In this document: positions 18,003 through 26,886 of the stretch, piece after piece | Numbering within the stretch: the first letter of the stretch is position 1 | Layout: the number at the start of each line of letters is the position of its first letter | Assembly: GCA_000508865.1 (NCBI GenBank) | Contig: BAHP02000062.1 | Span: forward strand, 1 to 64,000 | Origin: Clostridiales bacterium VE202-01 | GTDB taxonomy: Bacteria; Bacillota_I; Bacilli_A; Erysipelotrichales; Coprobacillaceae | Direction of reading: 5' to 3' | Length of the DNA: 64,000 nucleotides | Program-made: the position numbers and the translations under genes | Notes under the pieces: model-generated | Seen by the model: only the letters and a program-made list of their open reading frames with translations | Told to the model about the DNA's origin: nothing | Database searches by the model: none

Positions 18003-18340
18003 TACTCAAACTCCAGCAATGTATAGTTTACCGTTCCATCAGGATTGCGGGCCTTGGTCCCTTTGTATAGTTTTCTTTTCACCCCAAACACTTCAGCTTC
18101 ACCACCGCTAATCACCGCTAGATAAGGCGCAATATCACCATTAAAATAGGCTTTACCGCTCAGCGTGATAAGTTTCTGTTCAGCAGTAAGAACCTTATAG
18201 GCATTATCCTGAAAGTTACATTTAAAATCATCCTCTAAAACAATAACTGGTTCACCCTCTTCAGACAGTCCCACATCTTCTATCTTTATATGAATCGGTG
18301 TAATACAAATCTTATCAGGTACTAAGCTCGGCCATTTCAA
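18002..18340 (-). CDS. head-closure / minor capsid 1 protein
   Basis: A 112-aa protein starting at TTG (18340), which overlaps the stop of the connector gene. Beta-rich, with CNFQDNAYKVLTAEQKLITLSGKAYFNGDIAP and a C-terminal KLYKGTKARNPDG, typical of head-closure (minor capsid 1) proteins. It would sit between connector and tail. Confidence 0.6.
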   Translation of the reverse strand: MKWPSLVPDKICITPIHIKIEDVGLSEEGEPVIVLEDDFKCNFQDNAYKVLTAEQKLITLSGKAYFNGDIAPYLAVISGGEAEVFGVKRKLYKGTKARNPDGTVNYTLLEFE

Positions 18341-18717
18341 TAATAAAACGTCCTAACACATAGACCCGTTTGAGCCAGAATATTATAAAGATCCAATGGG
18401 ATCGCTATCCCATTTACAATCTTTACATTCCAGCTTTCACCAAAATTCATACTCACACCATTTATTGCATATGAAGATAATACACTCTGCAGCACTTCAC
18501 TGTTTTCATACTCGAACTCTGCCAATCCTGCAATTACTTCTTTTACAGTTTCTTTCCTAAAATCAGTTAACGCATCAATATTAGTAATCCTGTTAAACGT
18601 TAATGTATCGATATGCCGACTAGCCTGTCTCAAGCATTTTGTTATTTCTGAATTAGGAATTTTGCTACTGGGACTTAGTCTGTAAAATTCCTCAACACCA
18701 AGATGTGGGGTATACAT
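18337..18717 (-). CDS. head-tail connector (gp6-like)
   Basis: ATG at 18717 has AGGTGA six bases upstream; a GTG nine bases earlier is less well placed. The 126-aa product is helical with the connector pattern ITKCLRQASRHIDTLTF and ETVKEVIAGLAEFEYEN. It forms the ring below the portal. Its end overlaps the next gene by 4 bp. Confidence 0.7.
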   Translation of the reverse strand: MYTPHLGVEEFYRLSPSSKIPNSEITKCLRQASRHIDTLTFNRITNIDALTDFRKETVKEVIAGLAEFEYENSEVLQSVLSSYAINGVSMNFGESWNVKIVNGIAIPLDLYNILAQTGLCVRTFYY

Positions 18718-18722
18718 AAGTA

Positions 18723-19066
18723 TCACCTACTCTCGTTTTCCTTGATTAATGCAACGATCGTATCAATAGTCATATCTTCTGTTGCTTCAAGCCCCATCTC
18801 TTTTGCTTTAGCGATCAACTCGCCTTTGTTCATCTTTGACAGCGATTTTCCTTTGTGGTTTCCAGATTTTTCTAGTTCTACAATCTTTGCTTTTAATTCT
18901 TCATTTTCTTTTTTAAGCACAACATATTTACTGTACTCAATCTTTTTCAAAGGTGAATATTCTAAAAGACTCCCCTCGTCATCGTAGATATCATAGCCAT
19001 CAGCTAGATAACTTTTTTTTGAGCTTCTACAATACGATAAACCTTATTGTCTTTTTTTGCTTTCAT
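18723..19066 (-). pseudogene. HeH/LEM-domain phage protein, frameshifted in an A/T run of eight
   Basis: An ATG at 19066 behind AGGAGG starts MKAKKDNKVYRIVEAQKK, which stops after 20 codons. One extra base in the run at 19013-19020 restores the frame (SYLADGYDIYDDEGSLLEYSP) to give 114 aa. After a coiled-coil stretch (VVLKKENEELKAKIVELEK) the C-terminus carries a HeH/LEM-like helical motif (MNKGELIAKAKEMGLEA), frequent in proteins encoded beside phage capsid genes. Role unknown. Confidence 0.65.
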
Positions 19067-19077
19067 CTAAATACCTC

Positions 19078-19983
19078 CTATGCACTTTCTGCTTCAGCGT
19101 GAATGATACATCCTTCTGCTAACATACCGTCTAAAGCAAACGTTCCATTGAAACGTCTGTTTTGATATAAATAGTTATCTGCTGTACGTGAATCATGACC
19201 AGGTGTAAATACATTAATATAAGAATATTTAACTCGTGATACCTGTGCCTCTGGATCGATTAAGATATAATTAATTTGTTTACCTGATGCATCAACTTGA
19301 TATCCTTCAGTAAAATCAAATGCAGTTTTTAATCTACTTGATGGTACTGTTTTGATTTCTTTAATATCATCCAGTGAATGGATTCTACGATCAAGTCCAT
19401 TAGAACCGCTACCAACATTTAAAGTTCTTTGAATGCCTTCAGCATTTTTTAAGATTCTACGGTATGCAGGTGTACAATATAAAATCACTCTTTCCAACGG
19501 AACTCCCGCTTCTTCCATAGCTTCTAGATTAGCATCAAAATCAGCTAATACATTAGCTTCAGTTAAAGCAACTGTTTTAATTTGTGCCCCTACACGTTTA
19601 GCTTCACTGTATAACTTTGAATATGTATAACAGTCTAATTCTGGCATAGCCTGTCTACGTTCAAAACGTGCCTGAATATTTGCGATAGATATAATTTGAT
19701 TAGTTTCATCTACATCCATTGGATCAATAAAAAATTCAATATCTCTATCATGATCTAATGATTTTTCCTCCCAATCGTTACCATAAGTTCCTGTATTAAA
19801 ACCTAAAGTAGCTCGATTATGATCTTTATATCCGCTTACTGTTACTTTTGGTAACTTGATTGTTTTTGCTCCACGGATCTGGATGTCTGGATTTGAGTTG
19901 AATAACGCTGACGATGTCAAGTCGTGATCATACATTTCCAAAATCTTAGTAGCAAACTGTGTTACATAATTTAATGCTGCCAT
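19078..19983 (-). CDS. major capsid protein
   Basis: A 301-aa protein, MAALNYVTQFATKILEMYD to ECIIHAEAESA. It has the pattern of Firmicutes siphovirus coat proteins downstream of a scaffold: IRGAKTIKLPKVTVSGYKDH, DIEFFIDPMDVDETNQ, and RVILYCTPAYRRILKNAEG. No pro-region is seen, consistent with a separate scaffold gene immediately upstream. It should form the capsid shell; fold by similarity is HK97-like. Confidence 0.85.
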   Translation of the reverse strand: MAALNYVTQFATKILEMYDHDLTSSALFNSNPDIQIRGAKTIKLPKVTVSGYKDHNRATLGFNTGTYGNDWEEKSLDHDRDIEFFIDPMDVDETNQIISIANIQARFERRQAMPELDCYTYSKLYSEAKRVGAQIKTVALTEANVLADFDANLEAMEEAGVPLERVILYCTPAYRRILKNAEGIQRTLNVGSGSNGLDRRIHSLDDIKEIKTVPSSRLKTAFDFTEGYQVDASGKQINYILIDPEAQVSRVKYSYINVFTPGHDSRTADNYLYQNRRFNGTFALDGMLAEGCIIHAEAESA

Positions 19984-20007
19984 TTATTGGCCCTCCTTCA
20001 TTTTTTT

Positions 20008-20643
20008 CTATTTTTTAATTCCAAAAATACTGTTTAGAGCTTCTTCTACTCCATGTGTATTTCCGTTATTGCCTGGTCCCCCAATCTGTTGAAATCCATT
20101 TTGGCCACCATTAGATCCACCTGATTTTATTTCAGGAAACGCCTTAACGATATTTTCAATTTCAGTTTTAAAAACATCTTCTTCAGCAAGGCTGCCATCT
20201 TCTTTAGCAAGTTTAGATTTATCTACTAATTTAGCTAAAAACGGAACTTTTGAAGCATCAATACCTTGAGCTAAAGCTAGCTCATTCATTTTTGAGCTAA
20301 TATTCATGTTTAGAATTTGTGCTTTAAGCGCTGCATTTTCCTGTATAGCAGTTTGTGCTTGTAACGCTGCCTGATTTTCCTTTTCAGTTTTCTGCTGTTT
20401 AAATAACTCTGCCGCCTGATTTAATTCCTCACCAGTCAATCCTTGAGTTTTTAAATAACCCTTTAAAGCACTTTCTTCTGTGGCTGATGTCCTTTTAGAG
20501 ATTACATCAGCTATTTTTTCATAATCAATTTCTACTGTTGTTGAGGTACTTGGTGATGCTGGAGGCGTACCTTCCCCCGCTCCTCCATCCCCTCCTTCAG
20601 CGAATAATTGAATGTTTAATGGATACTTAAATAATTTTGTCAC
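20008..20643 (-). CDS. phage scaffolding protein
   Basis: A 211-aa protein starting at GTG (20643) behind AGGAGG. The N-terminus FKYPLNIQLFAEGG is the usual start of Firmicutes phage scaffold proteins. A long helical region follows (LKGYLKTQGLTGEELNQAAELFKQQ), then a glycine/asparagine-rich stretch and a short C-terminal helix (VEEALNSIFGIKK) that probably contacts the coat protein. Confidence 0.8.
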   Translation of the reverse strand: MTKLFKYPLNIQLFAEGGDGGAGEGTPPASPSTSTTVEIDYEKIADVISKRTSATEESALKGYLKTQGLTGEELNQAAELFKQQKTEKENQAALQAQTAIQENAALKAQILNMNISSKMNELALAQGIDASKVPFLAKLVDKSKLAKEDGSLAEEDVFKTEIENIVKAFPEIKSGGSNGGQNGFQQIGGPGNNGNTHGVEEALNSIFGIKK

Positions 20644-20748
20644 GTTGTTTTCCTCCTATTTTACGTGTGGCACACGAAATATCCCGTTTTAGGTGTGGCG
20701 CACCATACATACAGTTTTATGTCATGTTGAGGACATAATAAAAACGAC
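20644..20748. other. gap with small hairpins upstream of the scaffold gene
   Basis: Two near-repeats with internal dyads (CGTGTGGCACACG and GGTGTGGCGCACC, about 20664-20702) and a third stem TATGTC/GACATA (about 20719-20738) fill this 105-bp gap. No ORF is visible. They may be RNA-processing or partial termination sites that raise scaffold and capsid mRNA. Confidence 0.3.
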
Positions 20749-20919
20749 TTACTTTTCAGCAGCCGCTTTATCAACTTTATTAACTTTTATTTCTTTTACC
20801 AAACCTAAACCAATCAGATGTTTGCCTCTTTTATCTTCAACATCAAGGGTTTCATCTTTTTTGATGTACTCTTGCTCAACTCTGTCGAAATACTCATGAA
20901 CAGTGCATTTTACTTTCAA
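20749..20919 (-). CDS. 56-aa phage protein in the head cluster
   Basis: TTG start with GGAGG upstream. The product, LKVKCTVHEYFDRVEQ to NKVDKAAAEK, is a small basic-acidic protein with a KVKCTVHEYFDR start resembling small proteins found near phage portal and capsid genes. It has no membrane segment. Function unknown; possibly a capsid accessory or decoration factor. Confidence 0.55.
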   Translation of the reverse strand: MKVKCTVHEYFDRVEQEYIKKDETLDVEDKRGKHLIGLGLVKEIKVNKVDKAAAEK

Positions 20920-20941
20920 ACTACCACCTCCTTAATAGATT

Positions 20942-21109
20942 TCATTTTTCTTCTCTTTTCAATCCTTTAACAAATTCCAACAAATCAGGGATACTATCAT
21001 CATTGCTGGCAATATCAATTTCATGTTCTCTATGTTCCTCATCTCCATGAAAAATAATATGACCATCTTTATTTTTTAGCAATTTATACTTATCTTTTTT
21101 TTCTTCCAT
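20942..21109 (-). CDS. 55-aa acidic phage protein
   Basis: ATG at 21109, 20 bp inside the end of the minor head gene, with GGGGTGG upstream. MEEKKDKYKLLKNKDGHIIFHG is followed by an acidic middle (DEEHREHEIDIASNDDS) and a helix. It has the coding character of its neighbours and no recognised domain. Confidence 0.5.
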   Translation of the reverse strand: MEEKKDKYKLLKNKDGHIIFHGDEEHREHEIDIASNDDSIPDLLEFVKGLKREEK

Positions 21110-22820
21110 ACTGCCACCCCATACTTTTTGATAATGTTTTTAAAATCTGATGTTTTGCCTCCGAATAAGCCATGCCAGTATCTTTAGCCAGATTTATAAC
21201 TTGGTTTTCAGCAGCCCTCTTAAAGTCTACTATTTCATCATTGTTTTCAAATCTAATTCTACTACCTTTTGGTGTAGAAAAAAAGTATTGAAAATTATCT
21301 TCGGTTTGAACAATGGAAATTCCTATTGGATCCACAATGTTATGAGTAACTATATCGCTGAATGAAAAAGGATTATTACTAGGATGGGTGTGTAATGAAA
21401 ATAATGTATTATCTTTTGCCGAATCGATAACTTTTAATTGTTCTTTTGTGGGTTCGGAATATTTTTTGCTTTTTGAAGAACTGAATCCACCTAATATTTT
21501 GCCAGTATTGATATCAGCAAAAGCCAGACATTCCGAACCTGTCTGTTTGCTTCGTGACACTAATTCATCAAAATTTTTATCTATTTTTTCCTGAACTTCT
21601 TTAGATAGAATTAATCCCTTTGGTAAATCATCAGATCTTTTAAATGAATTGAGAATATCTAAATCACCGTTATCTTCAAACAATATTTCTTTTTGTTTAG
21701 CAATACTATTAATTCTAACTTTTTCTCTTGCATAGTTTCTATGCATTTCAGGGTGTTTCTCGATAAGCTGACGTTGTCTAGCCTGCCATTCAAGACGCTT
21801 TCTCTTATATTTGGATTGATTATCCCTATCAAGTGAATTATTCTCTAAACGCTTATATTTTCTTATCTGGCGTTCATTATAGCGCTGTGTAGCAACCAAA
21901 TCACTGTTTTCACGAGTTTTCTTTACATCAGCAGCTTTAGGGATTGTGGTTATCCCTTCAAAATAAGTTGTGATAATATGCTTGCAGTTAGGGTGGAATA
22001 ATCCACCAGCAATCGCTGTGCTTAATAACGGGTATCCGGTTTTCTCAGCTTCTTCAGCAGTACCACCTGAATAGACATCATCTATATAGACTTTACCCTG
22101 CCACGGCAAGCAAGTAGGACTACATGCACCATATCGACTGACAAGAACAGTATGAATACCCCACTCATCTCTTTTAGTACCCTCACCGACAAGGTATGCT
22201 TTCTTATTGGCGTTACGAATTGCCATTTCTGCATAAGTATCAATACCAACTCTACGGCCATTCTTGTACTCAATACAATTAATACCCTTCGCTAAAAAGT
22301 CTTTTGTGGCCATATCAATCGCTTGATCAACCGTTATTGTTCCACTATTTGCAAAAACTTGAGCTCTGTAAATAGTTTTGCGATATTCGTCATCAGCCAT
22401 TCTAAGCATTGCAGAAGACGCTTTTTTTAGATCTTTTTCAGTTGCATTAATAATTGCCTTTAACTTCCTATCGTTGATACTAAAAAAAGTACTACTAATC
22501 GCTTTTGTAGGCTTTCTTATACTAAATCCATTTTTAATAGCTTTTAATATCTCAGCTTCCTGTTTTGTGTTTGCTGACTGAACAGTTCTTTTTAGAAGCT
22601 CCTCAAGTTTTAGTTTGAAAGTATTGTAATTCTTATTTACATACTTTTTATTTGAACGCTTAAAGTCCTCTAAAGCTTCAAGTTGGAGCACTTGCCACGC
22701 TTCCCAGTTAAACCCTTCTTCTTGTTCCCATTTTTCATGTCGGGCTAAATTTCTGGTCATTGAAGTAATCAGATATTCCTGCATTTCATTAAAAATACGG
22801 CTGATATCATAATCGTTCAT
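21090..22820 (-). CDS. phage minor head protein fused to a JAMM-like metallopeptidase domain
   Basis: About 576 aa from ATG at 22820 (AGGAGG six bases upstream). Residues 1-290 match Phage_min_cap2 minor capsid / head morphogenesis proteins, with a conserved Cys/His cluster (SRYGACSPTCLPWQGKVY, GLFHPNCKHIITTY). A basic helical linker (about 310-385) follows. The last 170 residues contain LHTHPSNNPFSFSD, the H-x-H-P(x)n-S-x-x-D zinc motif of JAB/MPN peptidases, preceded by FADINTGKILGG. It probably sits inside the capsid near the portal. The peptidase could process head proteins or act after injection; both are inference. Confidence 0.8.
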   Translation of the reverse strand: MNDYDISRIFNEMQEYLITSMTRNLARHEKWEQEEGFNWEAWQVLQLEALEDFKRSNKKYVNKNYNTFKLKLEELLKRTVQSANTKQEAEILKAIKNGFSIRKPTKAISSTFFSINDRKLKAIINATEKDLKKASSAMLRMADDEYRKTIYRAQVFANSGTITVDQAIDMATKDFLAKGINCIEYKNGRRVGIDTYAEMAIRNANKKAYLVGEGTKRDEWGIHTVLVSRYGACSPTCLPWQGKVYIDDVYSGGTAEEAEKTGYPLLSTAIAGGLFHPNCKHIITTYFEGITTIPKAADVKKTRENSDLVATQRYNERQIRKYKRLENNSLDRDNQSKYKRKRLEWQARQRQLIEKHPEMHRNYAREKVRINSIAKQKEILFEDNGDLDILNSFKRSDDLPKGLILSKEVQEKIDKNFDELVSRSKQTGSECLAFADINTGKILGGFSSSKSKKYSEPTKEQLKVIDSAKDNTLFSLHTHPSNNPFSFSDIVTHNIVDPIGISIVQTEDNFQYFFSTPKGSRIRFENNDEIVDFKRAAENQVINLAKDTGMAYSEAKHQILKTLSKSMGWQYGRKKR

Positions 22821-22831
22821 GACCAAACCTC

Positions 22832-23065
22832 CTAAACTAATTTTCTAACATAGTAGCACTTATAGCCTTTTCTATTCCACCGCTGGACCTCGTCAAGCAG
22901 TTCTACAGGATTTTCAAATCCATCTTTACGGCATTCAAAAACACCTTTTTTTTCAATACCGAGGATTATATTTTTTCTTTTAAATTTCTTCTTAAGCTCA
23001 CGTACAAAACCTTTAAACTCATTTTTTCCCATTTTATATGTATGACCGTTAATTAACACTATCAT
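22832..23065 (-). CDS. 77-aa basic hypothetical phage protein
   Basis: Located between portal and minor head genes, overlapping the portal gene end by 17 bp. MIVLINGHTYKMGKNEFKGF with a lysine-rich middle (RELKKKFKRKN) and a C-terminal WNRKGYKCYYVRKLV. Predicted soluble alpha/beta. Family not recognised. Confidence 0.55.
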   Translation of the reverse strand: MIVLINGHTYKMGKNEFKGFVRELKKKFKRKNIILGIEKKGVFECRKDGFENPVELLDEVQRWNRKGYKCYYVRKLV

Positions 23066-24587
23066 CTATATCTTCCTCCAGATCATCTACATCAGGAACA
23101 TTCATTCCAGGTTCTTCTATATCATCAGCAATTCCCTGTTGTTCTTTTAAACGTCTGACTTCTTCGTCTTTCCATTCTTTATCTTTTGAATCGCCATACA
23201 TTTCCTCAACTGCTGCTTCAATCGACATCACGGGTTGTCCAGGTCTTGCTTTTGATACTGTCTCTACAACCGCCTCAAAGCTTGGGTTAGCATATTCACC
23301 AAATGATACTTCTATATCTTCAGATTTGCGAGGATCCTTTTTGTTGAAAATATCCATAGCCTGCAATGTGGTATTAACTACATCAGGAATCACCTTTTCT
23401 AATGCCTCCACAATCTTGCCACGTGTATAAAGCGTTGTTTTTTCTTTCTCACGTTGAGCCTCAGCGTTATCTAACTTTTTAGTATCAATTCCCAAAGTAC
23501 TCGGACTTATAAGCCCCTGAAGACACTGATCAAGAAAAGTCGTATATGACTGAATATAACTTTCAACTGGTATGTCAGGTTGAACTACTTCAATTTTATC
23601 TTTTGCATCTTCTTTTCCAGTATCACCAGTAGCAATGAATCTATTGTCAAAGTCATTTGCTTTCAAAACCTTACCGGTTGTTGGGTCTCTTGGAAGGAGT
23701 CCATCAGGAATATATTTAGTAGCTCTACCAGATCTTACTGCATCGGCCCATTGTGATATAACTTCATCCAAAGCATCAAAACTGTCATACTTATTTTCAA
23801 AAATAGATTTACCACGATGTACCCACTTTGCTGATCTGTAAATCTTAAAAGGAACTGCCAAATTAACAGTTCCTCGGCTTATAACCTCGCCATCTTTTTC
23901 CTTATAACCCGAAAAAGCAAAATCAGCTACATTTTCCATTTGAGCAATTGAGTACAAATCAACCTCTTTACCAGAACGGGCCTCTACCAGCTTATTTTTA
24001 ATATAGCCATAACCATATGTTTCATAGTGAATATATTTTTTCTGATTAGCCTCATAAACGTTCTTAAAAACAGTCTCAATGTAACGGCCTCTTTTGTAAA
24101 CAAACTCACACTGATCAGCTGAATAAAACTCAATAATTGGATATTCGCTTATTGATGTATCGAAACTGATTTTAAAAGCACCATCACCCTGAGATAAAGT
24201 ATCAATAACCGCCTGTTCAATAACATCATAAAAATTATTATCGTTTGATATATTATCCCAGTCAATTGAACTGCTGTCTGGTGTAATCCCATTTAAATCA
24301 CGAATAACAATACCTGATAATGTATTTATCATTAACGCAGGCAATCCAGAATGAATTTTTCTAATTTTTATTTCTGGAACAGCACTCCAAAAAGTCGAAT
24401 TATTATCTTCTATCTGTTTATAGAATTGACTCAACTCATACGGATCACCACGATACCATATCCTATTCCTAATTGTGTTTGTATCAAAGTTATACAGCTC
24501 AGTAATATTAAACTGTGTATTTTGTGCCTCGTTTAAATCAAGCCATCCTTTAATCATATTCTTGATTGCACCTCCTATTCTACTCAC
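23049..24587 (-). CDS. phage portal protein (SPP1 gp6-like)
   Basis: A 512-aa portal protein. Visible features are WYRGDPYELSQFY near the start, FWSAVPEIKIRKIHSGLP, YSADQCEFVYKRGR, the stem/crown region IQSYTTFLDQCLQGLISPSTLGID and an acidic C-terminus (DDLEEDIDDSVN). Twelve copies form the DNA channel. It follows the large terminase gene by 5 bp, the normal packaging order. Confidence 0.88.
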   Translation of the reverse strand: MSRIGGAIKNMIKGWLDLNEAQNTQFNITELYNFDTNTIRNRIWYRGDPYELSQFYKQIEDNNSTFWSAVPEIKIRKIHSGLPALMINTLSGIVIRDLNGITPDSSSIDWDNISNDNNFYDVIEQAVIDTLSQGDGAFKISFDTSISEYPIIEFYSADQCEFVYKRGRYIETVFKNVYEANQKKYIHYETYGYGYIKNKLVEARSGKEVDLYSIAQMENVADFAFSGYKEKDGEVISRGTVNLAVPFKIYRSAKWVHRGKSIFENKYDSFDALDEVISQWADAVRSGRATKYIPDGLLPRDPTTGKVLKANDFDNRFIATGDTGKEDAKDKIEVVQPDIPVESYIQSYTTFLDQCLQGLISPSTLGIDTKKLDNAEAQREKEKTTLYTRGKIVEALEKVIPDVVNTTLQAMDIFNKKDPRKSEDIEVSFGEYANPSFEAVVETVSKARPGQPVMSIEAAVEEMYGDSKDKEWKDEEVRRLKEQQGIADDIEEPGMNVPDVDDLEEDIDDSVN

Positions 24588-24592
24588 TTAAA

Positions 24593-25936
24593 TCACTCCT
24601 TATCAATCAATGGATTCACTGTATTTATTTCATGCTTGTATGGTAACCAACCATATTGGCTACCATTAATCGTATGATCATTTTTATCTTCAGGTGCGTA
24701 TTCATCATCTTTCCATGAATAAACTCCCAGTTCTTTTATATGTTCTTTGCAATGATCAACTACCAAATAATTTAAATTCTTTATCCAGTCCTGCATTAAT
24801 TCGATACGTGTTATTATCAAAGTTTTTTTCCATGCATTAGCAAGATTAAAAATAGATCCTTTTAACCGTTTGAATTTTTTCCACTCCATCATCGTAGCCT
24901 GATCGGCATTATCAAGAAAACTGTTTCTAGCAAAACCCCATTTACGCTTATTTCTTTCAAGAAACGCTATCAGGTTCATAATATTATCACTTGGAGCTAT
25001 GGGTTTTTCAATCATCTTATTGTTGTAAACTTCTTCATCCAGAACAATACACTTACCACATTCAGTAATACCGATAAATATGTAAGTAATGGTATCTGGA
25101 CTGTTTTGTGAATATGCAGTATCAATACCGCATGTATAACGTTTAAATCTGTACTGTCTAGCCTGTTCCTCAGTAAGGATATTGTCCTTACCAAACTGAG
25201 CAAACACAAGTCCAGTAGCCTTACCGCGCAGTCCCTGGATCTTATTCTTAAACATTTTAGTTCCTGGAGGTACTGAATCAATCTTGATTTGAATCTGTTC
25301 CTGAGTAAGAGCAGCGTTATCGTAAAAAGTAAAATACCAGTGAATCCAGCCTTTTACTGGAGGCTCATTTAATTCTTCCAGTAACTCTTTGGGATAGTCC
25401 TTGATATATCTTTTCAATGGTCTGCTGCGATTGATAAATTCTTTATATACATCAAGCGATGGATCATCAGGGTTTGAAGTAGTCATCATGTATTCACAAC
25501 GGTGAGTTATCTCACGCATAAACTCCATGTCAGCAATATTGACCTCATCGACATACACGCATCCAACCTGACCTCCTAACACCTTTTGCCATCGCCTTTT
25601 ATTGTCGTATCCGCATATATAAATAATCTTAGTTCCTCTTGGTGTCCTATACTCAATATGTGGCAATCCAATTTTCCCATGACCTCCTGGCCAGTATTCC
25701 GCCAAGCCATCCATTTCATCAATTAAACCATGCTCAGCATTGATAACATTTTTTTCAACAGTTCCTTTATCAGCTCCTGCAATGATATGAAACTTGATAT
25801 CACTGTCTGCTACCCGCAACATAAATTTAATAACACCAACTGTTGTTTTACCTGCAGCGGTTGTTCCTTCTAAATACTCCCTAGGAGCTCTTACGGTTAA
25901 AAAATCAGCGAATTTTGGACTTAGAACAAGTGACAT
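24593..25936 (-). CDS. terL: terminase large subunit
   Basis: A 447-aa packaging motor. The Walker A variant GTTAAGKTT (residues 24-32) is followed by the Walker B VYVDEVN and the coupling motif MMTTSNPDD. The C-terminal RNase H-type nuclease begins CGIDTAYSQNSPDT, with further acidic residues in LDEEVYNN and the final DHTINGSQYGW. It cuts and translocates the DNA into the procapsid. It overlaps the small subunit gene by one base. Confidence 0.92.
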   Translation of the reverse strand: MSLVLSPKFADFLTVRAPREYLEGTTAAGKTTVGVIKFMLRVADSDIKFHIIAGADKGTVEKNVINAEHGLIDEMDGLAEYWPGGHGKIGLPHIEYRTPRGTKIIYICGYDNKRRWQKVLGGQVGCVYVDEVNIADMEFMREITHRCEYMMTTSNPDDPSLDVYKEFINRSRPLKRYIKDYPKELLEELNEPPVKGWIHWYFTFYDNAALTQEQIQIKIDSVPPGTKMFKNKIQGLRGKATGLVFAQFGKDNILTEEQARQYRFKRYTCGIDTAYSQNSPDTITYIFIGITECGKCIVLDEEVYNNKMIEKPIAPSDNIMNLIAFLERNKRKWGFARNSFLDNADQATMMEWKKFKRLKGSIFNLANAWKKTLIITRIELMQDWIKNLNYLVVDHCKEHIKELGVYSWKDDEYAPEDKNDHTINGSQYGWLPYKHEINTVNPLIDKE

Positions 25937-26460
25937 TAAATATCATCATCCTTTAAAGGTTTCATCTGCTTTAAAAGTTCATTGATTGCATCAAGTTTCT
26001 TTTCCTCACCTTCATTTTTAACTTCAAGTTTATCATTGTACATTCCCAGATGTCTGTTAAGCATATCAAGACTCTTTGTCTTGTCATAAAATTTAACTTC
26101 TCTTTCAACTATCTCACCATCTTCGGTAGGAATTGTTTTAACCTTTACACTGGCTATCGCTGCCAGATCATCAAGTGAGGCTTCATCAATGACTGTTGCT
26201 TCATTAAGACTGATTACATCAGCAGGATTAACAAATGCAATTCTTGCAATTTCTCGAAGGACTCTATCCTGAGTAATACCAGTCCTCTTAGAACGTTCTG
26301 CCATAGCTCTATCAATGGCATCTTTAACATGACCACCCTTTAACATCCTGCAAGCTTGCTCAGCTGCGGTTTTTGGACTGAATCCCGCCCGTATAGCGGC
26401 CTGAGTTCCGTTTAGATCAATTAAATATTCTTCTACAAATCTTTCCTGCTTCTCTGTCAT
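25936..26460 (-). CDS. terS: terminase small subunit (Terminase_2)
   Basis: A 174-aa protein with the Terminase_2 N-terminal HTH (LTEKQERFVEEYLIDLNG type start, then QAAIRAGFSPKTA) and an oligomerisation region (RTGITQDRVLREIARIAFVNPADV). It recognises the pac or cos site. It is the first gene of the late packaging-head operon. Confidence 0.88.
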   Translation of the reverse strand: MTEKQERFVEEYLIDLNGTQAAIRAGFSPKTAAEQACRMLKGGHVKDAIDRAMAERSKRTGITQDRVLREIARIAFVNPADVISLNEATVIDEASLDDLAAIASVKVKTIPTEDGEIVEREVKFYDKTKSLDMLNRHLGMYNDKLEVKNEGEEKKLDAINELLKQMKPLKDDDI

Positions 26461-26520
26461 AGTGACACCTCACTTTCTAAAATCAAAAAAGCGAACCAAT
26501 GTCCGCTGTTTATATTTATT

Positions 26521-26594
26521 TGGTTGCAGGAGGTGGAATTGCACCACCGCCTCCGGGGGAAGATCCCGACAAGCTGCTACTGCTCTATCCTGCC
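26521..26594 (-). tRNA. divergent tRNA-like gene, anticodon CUU (Lys) if folded as tRNA
   Basis: Reading left from 26594, the 74 nt fold as a cloverleaf with an encoded CCA. The acceptor GGCAGGA/TCCTGCA has six of seven pairs; D stem GAGC/GCTT; anticodon stem TCGGG/CCCGG with loop ATCTTCC; T stem GGTGG/CCACC with loop TGCAATT. Non-canonical points are no G18G19 in the D loop, G instead of T55 in the T loop and a pyrimidine at 37. It may be a degenerate phage tRNA or a tRNA-like RNA. It is not a copy of the host tRNA-Lys at 42957-43032. Confidence 0.5.
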
Positions 26595-26886
26595 ATCCAC
26601 ATAAAGCGACACCATAGAAACAAATTATATTTATACAAAGGGGAGGCGTTATTGACTAGCTGGTGCCGCTTTATCTAAAAACTCTTCCTTTTTAACGCCT
26701 TGGCGAGTCGAGCAATGGCGAAAATAAAAAAGCTCTGAGAATTGAGCTTTTTTACTAATTTTTATAATCAAGAAAGGGACGAGAAATGAAAAATTATCTT
26801 GGGATTGTGTGTTCCTTAACCAAAAGACCACATTAACATAATAACACATATAGAATAGCAATGTGTGCCATTTACTGCCAATCTTT
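26595..26886. other. non-coding gap before the terminase genes
   Basis: About 290 bp between the ArpU-like gene and the tRNA-like gene. It holds an inverted pair GGCGTTA/TAACGCC (about 26645-26695) and a bidirectional terminator at 26726-26753. A 70-codon frame crosses it but shows no ribosome site or family likeness. The late promoter, responsive to the ArpU-like regulator, should lie here or just upstream of the terminase genes. Confidence 0.35.
26726..26753 (-). terminator. bidirectional terminator after the ArpU-like gene
   Basis: AAAAAAGCTC (26726-26735) and GAGCTTTTTT (26744-26753) form a 10-bp stem with an 8-nt loop and T runs both ways. It separates early/middle from late transcription. 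Confidence 0.75.

Noticed and set aside
26649-26861. 70-codon minus-strand frame in the gap before the terminase
   Set aside because: No ribosome site; it runs through a strong bidirectional terminator and an inverted repeat, so it is probably not coding.
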